Translations under genes and position numbers: made by a program
Part shown: in pieces, positions 55,584 through 64,000 of the stretch
Layout: each line of letters opens with the position of its first letter
Numbering within the stretch: the first letter of the stretch is position 1
The notes under the pieces: generated by a model
Seen by the model: only the letters and a program-made list of their open reading frames with translations
What the model was told of the DNA's origin: nothing
Database searches by the model: none
From: Pseudomonadota bacterium
Lineage (GTDB): Bacteria > Pseudomonadota > Gammaproteobacteria > Burkholderiales > Burkholderiaceae_F
Direction of reading: 5' to 3'
Assembly: GCA_021838715.1 (NCBI GenBank)
Contig: JAKCCX010000007.1
Coordinates: forward strand, 1-64,000
DNA length: 64,000 nucleotides

Positions 55584-56088
55584 TCGGCTTGGCCGCTGCG
55601 ATCCGGTCGAGGACCTGCTGGACGAGGTCGGACTGCATGTCGCGGTACAGCAGGGCGTCTTCCGTTTCCTTCGAGATCGTCTGCGTGTCGCTGGAGGACA
55701 TGACGCGCTGCACGCGGATGGTCGTCGGCTCGATCAGTTCGTGTCCCTTGGGGTCGACGAGGCGGAAGCGCAGCGTGTCGCTGAGCGTGTACTGGATGGC
55801 GTTGCCTTGCGCATCCATCGTGAGGACTTCCTTGTCCTTGGTGTCGCCGAGCAGGTCGAACATGGCCTCCGCCTTCGGCCCCGCGGGCACGATGCGGGTG
55901 TTCGTGCCGACGCGGATGCTGCGGGCGAGTTCGGTGCCGAAGGGCGTGTTGGCCGGCATCTTCAGCGCGATCGTCGAGAATGCGAGCCGGCGGGTGCCGC
56001 GGAGATGGAAGCCGCAGCCGGACAGTGGCAGCAGCGCCGGCACGAGCGCCAGCACGATCGCGGCGATCCGCCGGTTACACGACCACAT
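55567..56088 (-). CDS. lptE: LPS-assembly lipoprotein LptE
   Basis: LptE is the lipoprotein plug of the LptD barrel. The 173-residue precursor has lipobox LSGC followed by [17 protein letters not shown], the family hallmark (CGFxLRG), and a C-terminal region with [20 protein letters not shown]. The ATG at 56088 overlaps the leuS 3' end by 14 bp, the conserved leuS-lptE-holA order. Confidence 0.93.
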   Translation of the reverse strand: MWSCNRRIAAIVLALVPALLPLSGCGFHLRGTRRLAFSTIALKMPANTPFGTELARSIRVGTNTRIVPAGPKAEAMFDLLGDTKDKEVLTMDAQGNAIQYTLSDTLRFRLVDPKGHELIEPTTIRVQRVMSSSDTQTISKETEDALLYRDMQSDLVQQVLDRIAAAKPNANPH

Positions 56089-58681
56089 TGACCAGCTTCC
56101 CGGGCACCACCACGACCTTTTTCGGCGTGCCCGTGATGTATTTCGCAAGTCCCGCATCGGCCAGGGTCGCCGCCTCGATGGTTTCCCGGCTCGCGTCCGC
56201 CGGCACGCGCACCGCGCCGCGCAGCTTGCCGTTGACCTGCACCACGAGTTCGATCTCGCTGCGCTGCAGGGCGGCGGGGTCGGGCTCGGGCCAGGGGGCG
56301 TAGACGAGTTCGCCGAAGCGTGCCGGCAATTCCAGCGCGTTCCAGATCTCCTGGGTGATGTGCGGTGCGACCGGATAGAGCACGCGCAGCAGGATGTGCA
56401 GCCCTTCGTCGACGGCCGCGGCGATTCCGGCGTCGGCGGCATCGCGCCCCGGCGTTTCCAGCAGGTTGAGCAGCTTCATCGCGCCCGACACCACGGTGTT
56501 GTACTGCAGGCGCTCGTAGTCGTAGTTGACCTGCCGGAGCAGGGAGTGGACCTCGAAGCGGATCGCCGCGTCGCCGCGCTGCCCGCTCGCGGCGCCGGCC
56601 GAAGCCTTCCGCCAGCCCTGGGCGAACGACCACAGCCGCCGCAGGAAGCGGTGCGTTCCTTCCGCGCCCGCGTCCGACCAGGCGGCGCTCTGGTCCGGCG
56701 GGCCCGCGAACATGACGAAGGCACGCGCCGTGTCGGCGCCGAAACGGGCGATGATGTCGCGCGGCTCGACCACGTTGTTCTTGCTTTTCGACATCTTCTC
56801 GATGCCGCCCAGCGTCACGGGCTGCCCGTCGGCGCGGGACGTCGCCCCGATCGCGCGACCCCGTTCGTCGTGGCGCAGTTCCACTTCCGAGGGGTAGAAC
56901 CAGCGCTTGCGACCGCCTTCCTCCTCGCGGTAGAAGCAGTCGTTGAGGAGCATCCCCTGGGTGAAGAGCCGGCGGAAGGGTTCGTCGAAATCGACGATTC
57001 CGAGGTCGCGCATGACCTTGGTCCAGAACCGCGCATACAGCAGGTGCAGCACCGCGTGCTCGATGCCCCCGATGTACTGGTCCATCGGCATCCAGTAGCG
57101 CGCGCGCTCGTCGACCATGCCCGTGCCGGCGCCCGGCGAGCAGTAGCGCAGGAAATACCAGGACGAATCGACGAAGGTGTCCATGGTGTCCGTCTCGCGC
57201 CGCGCCGACTTGCCGCAGCGCGGGCAGGCGCAGCGCAGGAACTCCTCGCAGCGGTCGAGGGGGTTGCCGCTGCCGTCGGGAATCAGATCCTCGGGCAGGG
57301 TCACCGGCAGGTCGGCATCGGGGACCGGCACCGGACCGCAGGATTCACAATGGATGATCGGAATCGGCGTGCCCCAGTAGCGCTGGCGCGAGATGCCCCA
57401 GTCGCGCAGGCGGTATTGGGTCTGCGTGCGCCCCAGGCCTTGGGATTCCAGGTCGCGGGCGATGGCCTCGACCGCGGCCGCGTGGCCGAGGCCGTCGTAG
57501 CGGCCGGAGCGGATGCAGACGCCGGCTTCCTTGTCCGCGTACCACGCCTCCCAGGCGTCGGCGGAAAACGCCTTTCCGGCAACGTCGATGACCTGCCGGA
57601 TCGGCAGGCCGTATTTGTGCGCGAAGGCGAAGTCGCGTTCGTCATGGGCCGGCACGCCCATGACGGCACCCTCGCCGTAGCCCATGAGCACGTAGTTGCC
57701 GATCCAGACCGGGATCGATTCGCCCGAGAGCGGGTGGCGGACCGAAAAACCCGTCGCCATGCCGCGCTTTTCCAGCGTCGCCAGGTCCGCTTCGGCGACG
57801 CCCCCTTGCCGGCACTCCTCGATGAATGCGGCCAGCGCCGGATTGTCGCGCGCCAGCCGCTGGGCAAGCGGATGTTCCCCGGCGATCGCGACGAAACTCA
57901 CGCCCATGATCGTGTCGGCGCGCGTCGTGTACACCCGCAGCAGCGCGTCCTGCCCGTCGAGGTGGTACGGAAAGCCGAAATTCACGCCGGTGCTGCGGCC
58001 GATCCAGTTTTCCTGCATCGCCCGCACTTGATGGGGCCAACCGTCGAGCGCGGAGAGGCCGTCCAGCAGCGCATCGGCATACTGCGTGATCGCCAGGTAG
58101 TAGCCGGGGATCTCGCGTTTTTCGACCAGCGCGCCGGAGCGCCAGCCGCGGCCCTCGATCACCTGCTCGTTGGCGAGCACGGTCTTGTCGACGGGATCCC
58201 AGTTCACCATCTGGGTCTTGCGATACGCGATGCCTTTTTCCAGCATGCGCAGGAACAGCCACTGGTTCCAGCGGTAGTACTCGGGCCGGCAGGTCGCCAG
58301 TTCGCGCGACCAGTCGAAGGCGAAGCCCAGCGGCTCCATCTGCGCCTTCATCTCGGCGATGTTCTGGTAGGTCCACGCCGCAGGCGCGATCTTCTTGTCG
58401 ATCGCCGCGTTTTCCGCCGGCAGGCCGAAGGCGTCCCAGCCCATCGGCATGAGCACGTTGTACCCGCGCATGCGCAGGTGGCGCACCATCACGTCGTTGA
58501 TGGTGTAGTTGCGCACGTGGCCCATGTGCAGCTTGCCGCTGGGGTAGGGCAGCATCGAGCAGGCGTAGAACTTCCCCTTGGGGAAGCGCGGATCGTTTTC
58601 GGTGGCGGTGTGGGCGTCGATGGCGCGCCAGTGCGCCTGAGCCTGGGCTTCGACGTCTTGGGGGGTGTACTTTTCTTGCAT
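56075..58681 (-). CDS. leuS: Leucine--tRNA ligase
   Basis: The 868-residue class I synthetase begins [20 protein letters not shown], with the HIGH-like [18 protein letters not shown], the editing (CP1) domain, the zinc-knuckle region ([36 protein letters not shown]) and [10 protein letters not shown]. It ends [10 protein letters not shown]. No Shine-Dalgarno precedes the ATG. A TATAAT sequence (58693-58688 on the minus strand) lies 6 bases upstream, so the mRNA may be leaderless. Confidence 0.97.
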   Translation of the reverse strand: MQEKYTPQDVEAQAQAHWRAIDAHTATENDPRFPKGKFYACSMLPYPSGKLHMGHVRNYTINDVMVRHLRMRGYNVLMPMGWDAFGLPAENAAIDKKIAPAAWTYQNIAEMKAQMEPLGFAFDWSRELATCRPEYYRWNQWLFLRMLEKGIAYRKTQMVNWDPVDKTVLANEQVIEGRGWRSGALVEKREIPGYYLAITQYADALLDGLSALDGWPHQVRAMQENWIGRSTGVNFGFPYHLDGQDALLRVYTTRADTIMGVSFVAIAGEHPLAQRLARDNPALAAFIEECRQGGVAEADLATLEKRGMATGFSVRHPLSGESIPVWIGNYVLMGYGEGAVMGVPAHDERDFAFAHKYGLPIRQVIDVAGKAFSADAWEAWYADKEAGVCIRSGRYDGLGHAAAVEAIARDLESQGLGRTQTQYRLRDWGISRQRYWGTPIPIIHCESCGPVPVPDADLPVTLPEDLIPDGSGNPLDRCEEFLRCACPRCGKSARRETDTMDTFVDSSWYFLRYCSPGAGTGMVDERARYWMPMDQYIGGIEHAVLHLLYARFWTKVMRDLGIVDFDEPFRRLFTQGMLLNDCFYREEEGGRKRWFYPSEVELRHDERGRAIGATSRADGQPVTLGGIEKMSKSKNNVVEPRDIIARFGADTARAFVMFAGPPDQSAAWSDAGAEGTHRFLRRLWSFAQGWRKASAGAASGQRGDAAIRFEVHSLLRQVNYDYERLQYNTVVSGAMKLLNLLETPGRDAADAGIAAAVDEGLHILLRVLYPVAPHITQEIWNALELPARFGELVYAPWPEPDPAALQRSEIELVVQVNGKLRGAVRVPADASRETIEAATLADAGLAKYITGTPKKVVVVPGKLVNVVV

Positions 58682-58687
58682 CGGGGA

Positions 58688-58693
58688 ATTATA
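58688..58693 (-). promoter_or_regulatory. TATAAT -10 element next to the leuS start
   Basis: On the minus strand TATAAT ends 6 bases before the leuS ATG (58681). A start of transcription 6-7 bases downstream would fall on the A of the ATG, giving a leaderless transcript. No matching -35 box was found. Confidence 0.4.
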
Positions 58694-58740
58694 GGGGGCG
58701 GATGGCGGATGCCGTCGTCCGCGCGCTCGTCTAAAATTCG

Positions 58741-61167
58741 ATGATGAATCTCGTCGACGATCTCAACCCCCAGCAGCGCGCCGCCGTCACCCTGCCCGAC
58801 GAACCGGCGCTCATCCTCGCCGGCGCGGGTAGCGGCAAGACCCGCGTGCTCACGACCCGCATCGCCTGGTTGATCCAGTCCGGGCGCACGACGCCGGCCG
58901 GCATTCTCGCCGTCACCTTCACGAACAAGGCGGCACGCGAGATGCAGACCCGCCTCGAGGCGATGCTGCCGGTCAATCCGCGGGGGATGTGGATCGGAAC
59001 CTTCCACGGCCTTTGCAACCGCCTGCTGCGCGCCCACCATCGCGACGCCAACCTGCCCGAGACCTTCCAGATCCTCGACACGCAGGACCAGCTGTCGGCG
59101 ATCAAGCGGCTGGTCAAGGCGGCCAACGTCGACGAGGAGCGCTGCCCGCCGCGCGACCTGCAGTACTTCATCAATTCGGCCAAGGAATCGGGCCGGCGCG
59201 CCTCGGACCTCGGCGGCGCGGGAACCGATCGCCGCTGGGTGGAGCTCTACGCCGCCTACGACGCGCAGTGCCAGCGCGAGGGCTGCGTCGATTTCGCCGA
59301 GTTGTTGCTGCGGAGCGTGGAACTCCTGACGCGGCACGAAGCGATCCGGGAACACTACCGCAGCCGTTTTCGCCACATCCTGGTCGACGAGTTCCAGGAC
59401 ACCAATACGCTGCAATATCGCTGGCTCAAGCTCCTCGCGGGGTTGGGCGGATCCGAGGGCGTGCCGACGGGCGTGCCAACGGGCGTGCCAATCTTCGCGG
59501 TCGGCGACGACGATCAGTCGATCTACCGCTTCCGCGGCGCCAACGTCGGCAACATGTCGGATTTTCAGCGCGAATACGCGGTCCGGCATCTCATCAAGCT
59601 CGAACAGAACTACCGCTCGCACGGCAACATTCTCGACGCCGCCAACCACCTCATCGGCAACAACGCGCGGCGCCTGGGCAAGAAGCTCTGGACCGACGCC
59701 GGGGCGGGGGAAAAGATCCATCTCTTCGAAGCCGGTTCCGACGGCCAGGAGGCGGCGTGGATCGTCGACGAGGTGCGCGATCTGCAGGGGCGGGGCGCCC
59801 GGCTGCAGGACGTCGCCATCCTCTACCGCTCCAACGCGCAGTCGCGCGTGATCGAACATGCGTTGTTCAATGCCGGCATGGCCTACCGGGTTTACGGCGG
59901 CATGCGCTTCTTCGAACGCGCCGAAGTCAAGCACGCCCTGGCCTATCTGCGGCTTGCGGCCAATCCCGACGACGACATTTCCTTCGCCCGCGTGGTGAAC
60001 TTCCCGCCGCGCGGCATCGGGGCGCGCAGCCTGGAGCAGTTGCAGGACGCGGCGCGGCAGGCAGGGACCAGCCTGTTCCGCGCGATCGGGACCCTGGGCG
60101 GCCGGGCGGGAGCCAATTTCGCGCAGTTCGCCGCGATCGTCGGTGTGCTGCAGGAGGCGGCCGGACGGGTGACGCTGGCGGAACTGGCGGCCGAGGCGCT
60201 GCAGCGCAGCGGCCTCAACGAGCACTACCGCAACGAGCGCGACGGCGCCGACCGGCTGGAAAACCTGGCGGAACTGATCAATGCCGCCACCGGATTTTCC
60301 GCCGAGCAGGCGCGCGACGTGGCACGGGAGATCGGGCTCGATCCGGGGCTGAGTCCTGGGCTGAACCCCGGGCTGAACCCCGGGTCGGCCGCGGCCGATT
60401 CCGCCGGGGACGAGGCCGATCCGCGGGCGGCCTTGATCGCGTTTCTCGCGCACGCGTCGCTCGAAGCCGGCGACAACCAGGCGAGCGCCGGGCAGGACGC
60501 CCTGCAGCTCATGACCGTGCATGCCGCGAAGGGCCTGGAATTCGATTCGGTGTTCCTCACGGGGCTCGAGGAAGGGCTGTTCCCGCACGAGAACAGCCTG
60601 AGCGAGGCCGATGGCCTGGAGGAGGAACGCCGGCTGATGTATGTGGCGGTCACCCGGGCGCGCAAGCGGCTCAGCCTGAGCTATGCCCAGAGCCGCATGC
60701 TGCACGGCCAGACCCGCTACGGGTTGCGCTCGCGCTTCGTCGAGGAACTGCCGGAAGCGCTGCTGCAGGTCCGCACGCCCAAACGTGGGACGTTCTTTGG
60801 CGCGGGGATGACGGATCGGGCGGCGTGGAGCCGCGAAACGTCCCACGCCCGCCCGGCTGCCGCCGCGCGGGGAAGGGGAGATGCCGGCAGCCGCAGCGCG
60901 CCCTTCTCCCGTGCGATGGGAGAGGCGGCGGGAATGAGCGGGAACGGGACGCCGCCACGGTCGCCGCAACCAGCGGGCGGGGCCGCGGCGACCGCCGCCG
61001 AGTCGCATGGCCTGCGCGTCGGCCAGGGCGTGCGCCATGCCAAGTTCGGCGAGGGCATCGTGGTCCGGCTGCAGGGAAACGGCACCGATGCGCGGGCGCA
61101 GATCAATTTCCGCTCGGTCGGGGTGAAGGAACTGCTGCTTTCCGTCGCCAAATTGCAGCCGGCCTGA
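58741..61167 (+). CDS. uvrD: UvrD/Rep-family DNA helicase
   Basis: Superfamily 1 3'-5' helicase, ATP-driven, used in repair and replication restart. The 808-residue protein has Walker [16 protein letters not shown], motif [11 protein letters not shown], motif [17 protein letters not shown], motif [15 protein letters not shown] and motif [18 protein letters not shown], and ends with a UvrD C-terminal Tudor-like domain ([19 protein letters not shown]). Two in-frame 12-bp tandem repeats are present ([10 protein letters not shown] just before motif [20 protein letters not shown] near residue 540). Whether it is UvrD or Rep is unclear. ATG at 58741 or 58744. Confidence 0.93.
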   Translation: MMNLVDDLNPQQRAAVTLPDEPALILAGAGSGKTRVLTTRIAWLIQSGRTTPAGILAVTFTNKAAREMQTRLEAMLPVNPRGMWIGTFHGLCNRLLRAHHRDANLPETFQILDTQDQLSAIKRLVKAANVDEERCPPRDLQYFINSAKESGRRASDLGGAGTDRRWVELYAAYDAQCQREGCVDFAELLLRSVELLTRHEAIREHYRSRFRHILVDEFQDTNTLQYRWLKLLAGLGGSEGVPTGVPTGVPIFAVGDDDQSIYRFRGANVGNMSDFQREYAVRHLIKLEQNYRSHGNILDAANHLIGNNARRLGKKLWTDAGAGEKIHLFEAGSDGQEAAWIVDEVRDLQGRGARLQDVAILYRSNAQSRVIEHALFNAGMAYRVYGGMRFFERAEVKHALAYLRLAANPDDDISFARVVNFPPRGIGARSLEQLQDAARQAGTSLFRAIGTLGGRAGANFAQFAAIVGVLQEAAGRVTLAELAAEALQRSGLNEHYRNERDGADRLENLAELINAATGFSAEQARDVAREIGLDPGLSPGLNPGLNPGSAAADSAGDEADPRAALIAFLAHASLEAGDNQASAGQDALQLMTVHAAKGLEFDSVFLTGLEEGLFPHENSLSEADGLEEERRLMYVAVTRARKRLSLSYAQSRMLHGQTRYGLRSRFVEELPEALLQVRTPKRGTFFGAGMTDRAAWSRETSHARPAAAARGRGDAGSRSAPFSRAMGEAAGMSGNGTPPRSPQPAGGAAATAAESHGLRVGQGVRHAKFGEGIVVRLQGNGTDARAQINFRSVGVKELLLSVAKLQPA
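59458..59493 (+). repeat. 12-bp tandem repeat in uvrD (3 copies)
   Basis: Units GGCGTGCC(G/A)A(C/T)(G/C) run 59458-59469, 59470-59481 and 59482-59493. They encode [12 protein letters not shown] just before the helicase motif III. In-frame length means the frame is kept. Confidence 0.85.
60334..60381 (+). repeat. 12-bp tandem repeat in uvrD (4 copies)
   Basis: Four in-frame units of 12 bp (60334-60345, 60346-60357, 60358-60369, 60370-60381), the last two identical (GGGCTGAACCCC), encode [16 protein letters not shown] in a linker of the helicase. Confidence 0.85.
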
Positions 61168-61562
61168 CATTTCGCGATATTTTCCGGGCCTGAAGGCTCG
61201 CCGCTGGAATTCGCTGCTTGGACCACGCAGCCACCACGTAAGGCATGGCCCGCAGCCAGCGCCTCGACCGGGCAGACACCTCGTCGGTTACGAGTGCCAC
61301 GGTCCGGTCAGGGCGCTTTCCTTCTTACAATGCCACGGCGTTTGATGAGATCCGGGTGCCCTTCAGCGGTCTCAACCCCATTGGGGGCGCGGTGCTCACC
61401 CTGGGGGCCGGGGCGGTGCCTGCTAGGTCATCGGTGCCAGGCGGTATTACGTTCGAAGCAGAATGACGCACTACACTGTCTAGGAAATAGCTAGGAAAAT
61501 AGGAAAGTCGAACCAGCAGGGTTGAACTCCGCGGCCTTTTTCGCCAAGGGAAGACGGGAAAA
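61168..61562. other. 395-bp non-coding stretch before the AIPR gene
   Basis: No credible gene. Up to about 61460 it is GC-rich like the host; from about 61470 it turns AT-rich, with a near-duplicate CTAGGAAATAG / CTAGGAAAATAG at 61480-61490 and 61491-61502. The junction between host-like and AT-rich DNA probably lies near 61450-61480. No tRNA, att core or transposase fragment was recognised. Confidence 0.4.
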
Positions 61563-63251
61563 ATGACGGTGAATATCAATGCATCCATCATCGACCAACG
61601 GGTAACCGGCGTTCAAGGGGAAATCGCGGAACAGGCCTATCGCGAATTTGGCCTCAACGACCACAGTCGTCTGAAATCTCTGGCGTTTATCTACCTTTGC
61701 GTCAAGACCATGCTGGATCTCGATGCCGACGAGGCGTTCGACTGTCTGACGGATGGTGGAGGCGACTTTGGGGTCGACGCCATGCACGTCACGGAGGAAA
61801 TGGACGGTGAATTTGGCGTCACGCTGTTCCAGGGGAAATATAAGCGAGTCCTCGATGGTGCATCCAATTTTGAAAAGGCCGGGATCGAAGCGCTAACGAA
61901 TGCCGTCGGCCATATTTTCGATCCGTCGGCCGAGTTGGGGGCGATCAATGATCGCCTCCGGGTAAAGGTCGAAGAGGCAAGGTCGATGATTCGAGATGGA
62001 TTTATTCCTCGTGTGCGCGCCATTGCTTGCAACAACGGGCTGAAATGGAATGCCGACGCACAATCCGCGATCGATCGCGCGGGTTTTGGCGAACAGGTCG
62101 CATGGGAGCACGTCAATCATGATGTGCTTGTTAATGTCTTGCAGCGCATTCGGCCTGTCGATGACGTCATGCGCTTGACCGGTCAAGCGATTGTGGAGGA
62201 TATGAACTTCAGTCGCGTTTGCATCGGCCGCGTGCCGGTTTCCGAAGTTGCCGCTCTGATGAGGACGCACGGAGATCGCCTTCTGGAGCGCAATATTCGG
62301 CGATATCTGGGGTTGCACGGAAACCGCGTCAACGAGGGGATCCGCGGCACCTTGCTTTCGGGCGCGCCGGAAAATTTTTACTTCTTCAATAATGGATTGA
62401 CCCTCGTCTGCGACGATTTTTCATACAACGCGTTGCAGAGCAGCAATTTTCAGGTCAGGATCGAAAACCTGCAGATCGTTAACGGTGGACAGACCTGCAT
62501 GACGATTCTGAAAACGTCGGAAGAACTGGAAAGATCTGGAAAGACACTGCCGGCCGACGCGAGCGTCCTGGTACGGATCTACAAGCTGCCGCGGGACAAC
62601 GAAGACATCGTCTTGCAAATTACGCATGCGACCAATAGCCAGAACCCCGTCGACCTGAAGGACTTGCGCGCCAACGACGGGAAGCAGAGACAACTAGAGC
62701 AGAGCATTCAGGATCTGGGATACAACTACCGACGGAAGCGATTGGACGGCACCGCGAAGCCTACGGACATTACGTCGGGTGCGGCGGCGGAGGCGGTGCT
62801 GGCAGTCTGGCGCCAGGCTCCGCACCAGGCGAAATTCTTGACTCGCGAGCACTTCGGAAAGCTCTATGGCTCGATTTTTTCGGATTCGCTCAATGGGGCA
62901 CAGGTTCTGGCAGCGGTCCTCCTCTATCGGATTGCGGAAAATCATCGGCGGCGTCCTCACGAAGGTGACCCGTTGTTTGTCCGCTACGCGTCGTGTTTCA
63001 TTGCGATGCAGATGGGGCGGCGTTTATTGAAGGATCTGGGCGTTGACCTTGGCGGGCTCGATCACAACAACTTTTCCCAAGCCAAATCGCATATCGAGGA
63101 CTTGGGGGAATCCTACTTTGCCGCATCTCGGGGTGACATCGAGGCGGCTTTGAAGGCGCTCTATGGCCGCGACGAGGTTTCCGTCCAGCAGCTTTCCGCA
63201 ACGTTTCGGCGCGGCGATCTGATTGAAAAGCTTAAACGAACCGAGGTGTGA
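61563..63251 (+). CDS. AIPR-family putative phage-defence protein
   Basis: The 562-residue protein matches the AIPR (abortive infection/phage resistance) family: FYFFNNGLTLVC at residues 272-283 and IENLQIVNGGQTCMTIL, with QIVNGGQT at 304-311. The N-terminal ~110 residues contain DFGVDA (Asp72) and LFQGKYK (Gln90, Lys92), resembling the D-(x)n-(E/Q)xK signature of PD-(D/E)XK restriction nucleases. Its base composition is visibly lower in G+C than neighbours, with more AT-ending codons, suggesting horizontal acquisition. Its stop is 1 bp from the stop of the convergent membrane-protein gene. Confidence 0.83.
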   Translation: MTVNINASIIDQRVTGVQGEIAEQAYREFGLNDHSRLKSLAFIYLCVKTMLDLDADEAFDCLTDGGGDFGVDAMHVTEEMDGEFGVTLFQGKYKRVLDGASNFEKAGIEALTNAVGHIFDPSAELGAINDRLRVKVEEARSMIRDGFIPRVRAIACNNGLKWNADAQSAIDRAGFGEQVAWEHVNHDVLVNVLQRIRPVDDVMRLTGQAIVEDMNFSRVCIGRVPVSEVAALMRTHGDRLLERNIRRYLGLHGNRVNEGIRGTLLSGAPENFYFFNNGLTLVCDDFSYNALQSSNFQVRIENLQIVNGGQTCMTILKTSEELERSGKTLPADASVLVRIYKLPRDNEDIVLQITHATNSQNPVDLKDLRANDGKQRQLEQSIQDLGYNYRRKRLDGTAKPTDITSGAAAEAVLAVWRQAPHQAKFLTREHFGKLYGSIFSDSLNGAQVLAAVLLYRIAENHRRRPHEGDPLFVRYASCFIAMQMGRRLLKDLGVDLGGLDHNNFSQAKSHIEDLGESYFAASRGDIEAALKALYGRDEVSVQQLSATFRRGDLIEKLKRTEV

Positions 63252-63252
63252 A

Positions 63253-63996
63253 TCACTCGACGATGTCCCGGTACATCGCGTAGGCGCAGGTCTGGGTCGC
63301 CGCGCCCACCACCATCGACAGCGGCGCCAGCACCATGCCGACCGTCGTCTCCCCCACGCTGAAGGCGTCGACCATCGCGCCCAGCGCCAGGACGAGCAGG
63401 GTGGCGAGCGCGATCAGCGACAGGAAATAGACGAGCATCGGCCAGCGGTTGCGCCAGCAGGTGAAGAAACTGAAGAACATCGCCTTGCCCGCGGTCATGC
63501 CGTGCCAGGCGACGAGCGGGGGCGCGAACCAGATCGCCATCTGCAGCGGCACCCAGATCACCAGGCTGCCCAGCACCCACGCCGTCTGCGCGTGGGTCAG
63601 GTGTTCGGCTGCATCCTTGCCGGTTCCGGACGGGAGCATCGCAAAACCGGTGGTGAGCAGACCCGCCGCGATCGCCGACACCACGCCGATCTTGATCAGA
63701 TGCAGGCGCGTGAAGGGCTCGCGCAGCGGATCCGTGTAGCAGTGCGGCCCCGGCGCTTTGCCGCGGTCGACGTCACGGCAGACGCCGAGCATGCCGACCC
63801 ATGCCGCCGGCATCAGGATGAGGGCGAATGCCTGCCCCACGATCGGCAGCAGGCTGATCGTCCAGATGACGATCATTCCCATCAGGACGAAGGTCAGGAT
63901 CGACAGCGGCTGGCGGCCGAAAAGCCGCAGACCGCTGCGGATCCATCCGATGCCGTCGGACGCCTTGCGCGTGTGGATGGTCGGTGTCAGACCCAC
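63253..63996 (-). CDS. BPSS1780-family membrane protein (start may lie beyond the window)
   Basis: At least 247 residues with four to six membrane segments (FVLMGMIVIWTISLLPIVGQAFALIL, KIGVVSAIAAGLLTTGFAML, VLGSLVIWVPLQMAIWF, MLVYFLSLIALATLLVLALGAM). The N-terminal GWIRSGLRLFGRQPLSILTF and the segment SFFTCWRNRWPM fit the BPSS1780 family of betaproteobacterial membrane proteins, which lack a known function. The GTG at 63996 is the last in-frame start visible; the gene may begin past the right edge. Confidence 0.75.
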   Translation of the reverse strand: MGLTPTIHTRKASDGIGWIRSGLRLFGRQPLSILTFVLMGMIVIWTISLLPIVGQAFALILMPAAWVGMLGVCRDVDRGKAPGPHCYTDPLREPFTRLHLIKIGVVSAIAAGLLTTGFAMLPSGTGKDAAEHLTHAQTAWVLGSLVIWVPLQMAIWFAPPLVAWHGMTAGKAMFFSFFTCWRNRWPMLVYFLSLIALATLLVLALGAMVDAFSVGETTVGMVLAPLSMVVGAATQTCAYAMYRDIVE

Positions 63997-64000
63997 GGCA

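Noticed and set aside
55589-58744. 1051-codon plus-strand frame opposite lptE and leuS
   Set aside because: It is antisense to two conserved proteins with matching lengths and motifs; the frame is open only because stop codons are rare in GC-rich DNA.
61440-61475. GTTCGAA in a region before the AIPR gene, looking like a tRNA T-arm
   Set aside because: No acceptor stem, D-arm or anticodon arm could be aligned around it.

Overview
This is a 64 kb stretch of a GC-rich (roughly two-thirds G+C by eye) chromosome, most likely from a betaproteobacterium of the Burkholderiales. The evidence is the gene order: purH-ruvC-ruvA beside fis and dusB; amgK-murU divergent from lptD-surA-pdxA-rsmA; lnt-corC-ybeY-phoH-miaB; glyQ-glyS-plsC; leuS-lptE-holA-proA; and a BPSS1780-type membrane protein at the right edge. 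Genes are packed tightly, and many neighbours share their stop and start codons (ATGA, GTGA, TGATG). No tRNA, rRNA, CRISPR array or insertion sequence was recognised.

Layout. 1-358: non-coding, holding a 224-bp element bounded by an imperfect inverted repeat. 359-7610 (minus): ruvA, ruvC, purH, fis, dusB, a UbiH-type hydroxylase, murU, amgK. 7652-13368 (plus): lptD, surA, pdxA, rsmA and a small membrane protein. 13430-23826 (minus): eleven co-directional genes of an F/ICE-like conjugative type IV secretion system, from pilin-like protein to TraG-like protein. No relaxase, coupling protein, integrase or att site was found in the window. 23983-35211 (minus): a WLM-type metallopeptidase, plsC, glyS, glyQ, an HDOD protein, lnt, corC, ybeY, phoH, miaB. 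35268-37084 (plus): dusA and a GT-A-like protein. 37124-46170 (minus): serC, a TPR/ATP-grasp protein, a secreted His/Tyr-rich protein, type II NADH dehydrogenase, an FAD-linked oxidase, a ChbG/HpnK deacetylase, a polyprenyl-phosphate-type glycosyltransferase, and a receiver/degenerate-GGDEF protein. 46371-50976 (plus): etfB-etfA, then rubrerythrin, a Fe-S oxidoreductase and DUF3501, then a BamE-like lipoprotein. 51060-58681 (minus): a secreted protein, a 23S rRNA methyltransferase, hemJ, proA, holA, lptE, leuS. 58741-63251 (plus): a UvrD/Rep helicase and a lower-GC AIPR-family gene that looks acquired. 63253-63996 (minus): a membrane protein.

How the genes fit together. Most of the window is housekeeping: outer-membrane biogenesis (LptD, LptE, SurA, Lnt, a BamE-like protein), peptidoglycan recycling (AmgK, MurU), DNA repair and replication (RuvA, RuvC, UvrD, HolA), tRNA and rRNA maturation (DusA, DusB, MiaB, RsmA, YbeY, RlmL-like) and aminoacylation (GlyQS, LeuS). 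Two regions stand out. The first is the compact tra-like operon between rsmA and the metallopeptidase gene. Every frame is open and neighbouring frames interlock, while the DNA-processing and mobility genes are missing; the Shine-Dalgarno of its pilin gene is paired inside a predicted hairpin. The second is the single AIPR gene, whose N-terminus resembles a PD-(D/E)XK nuclease and which sits between uvrD and the BPSS1780-type gene. A third trait is the recurrence of 12-13 bp tandem repeats, both inside coding regions (uvrD, end of miaB) and at gene ends.
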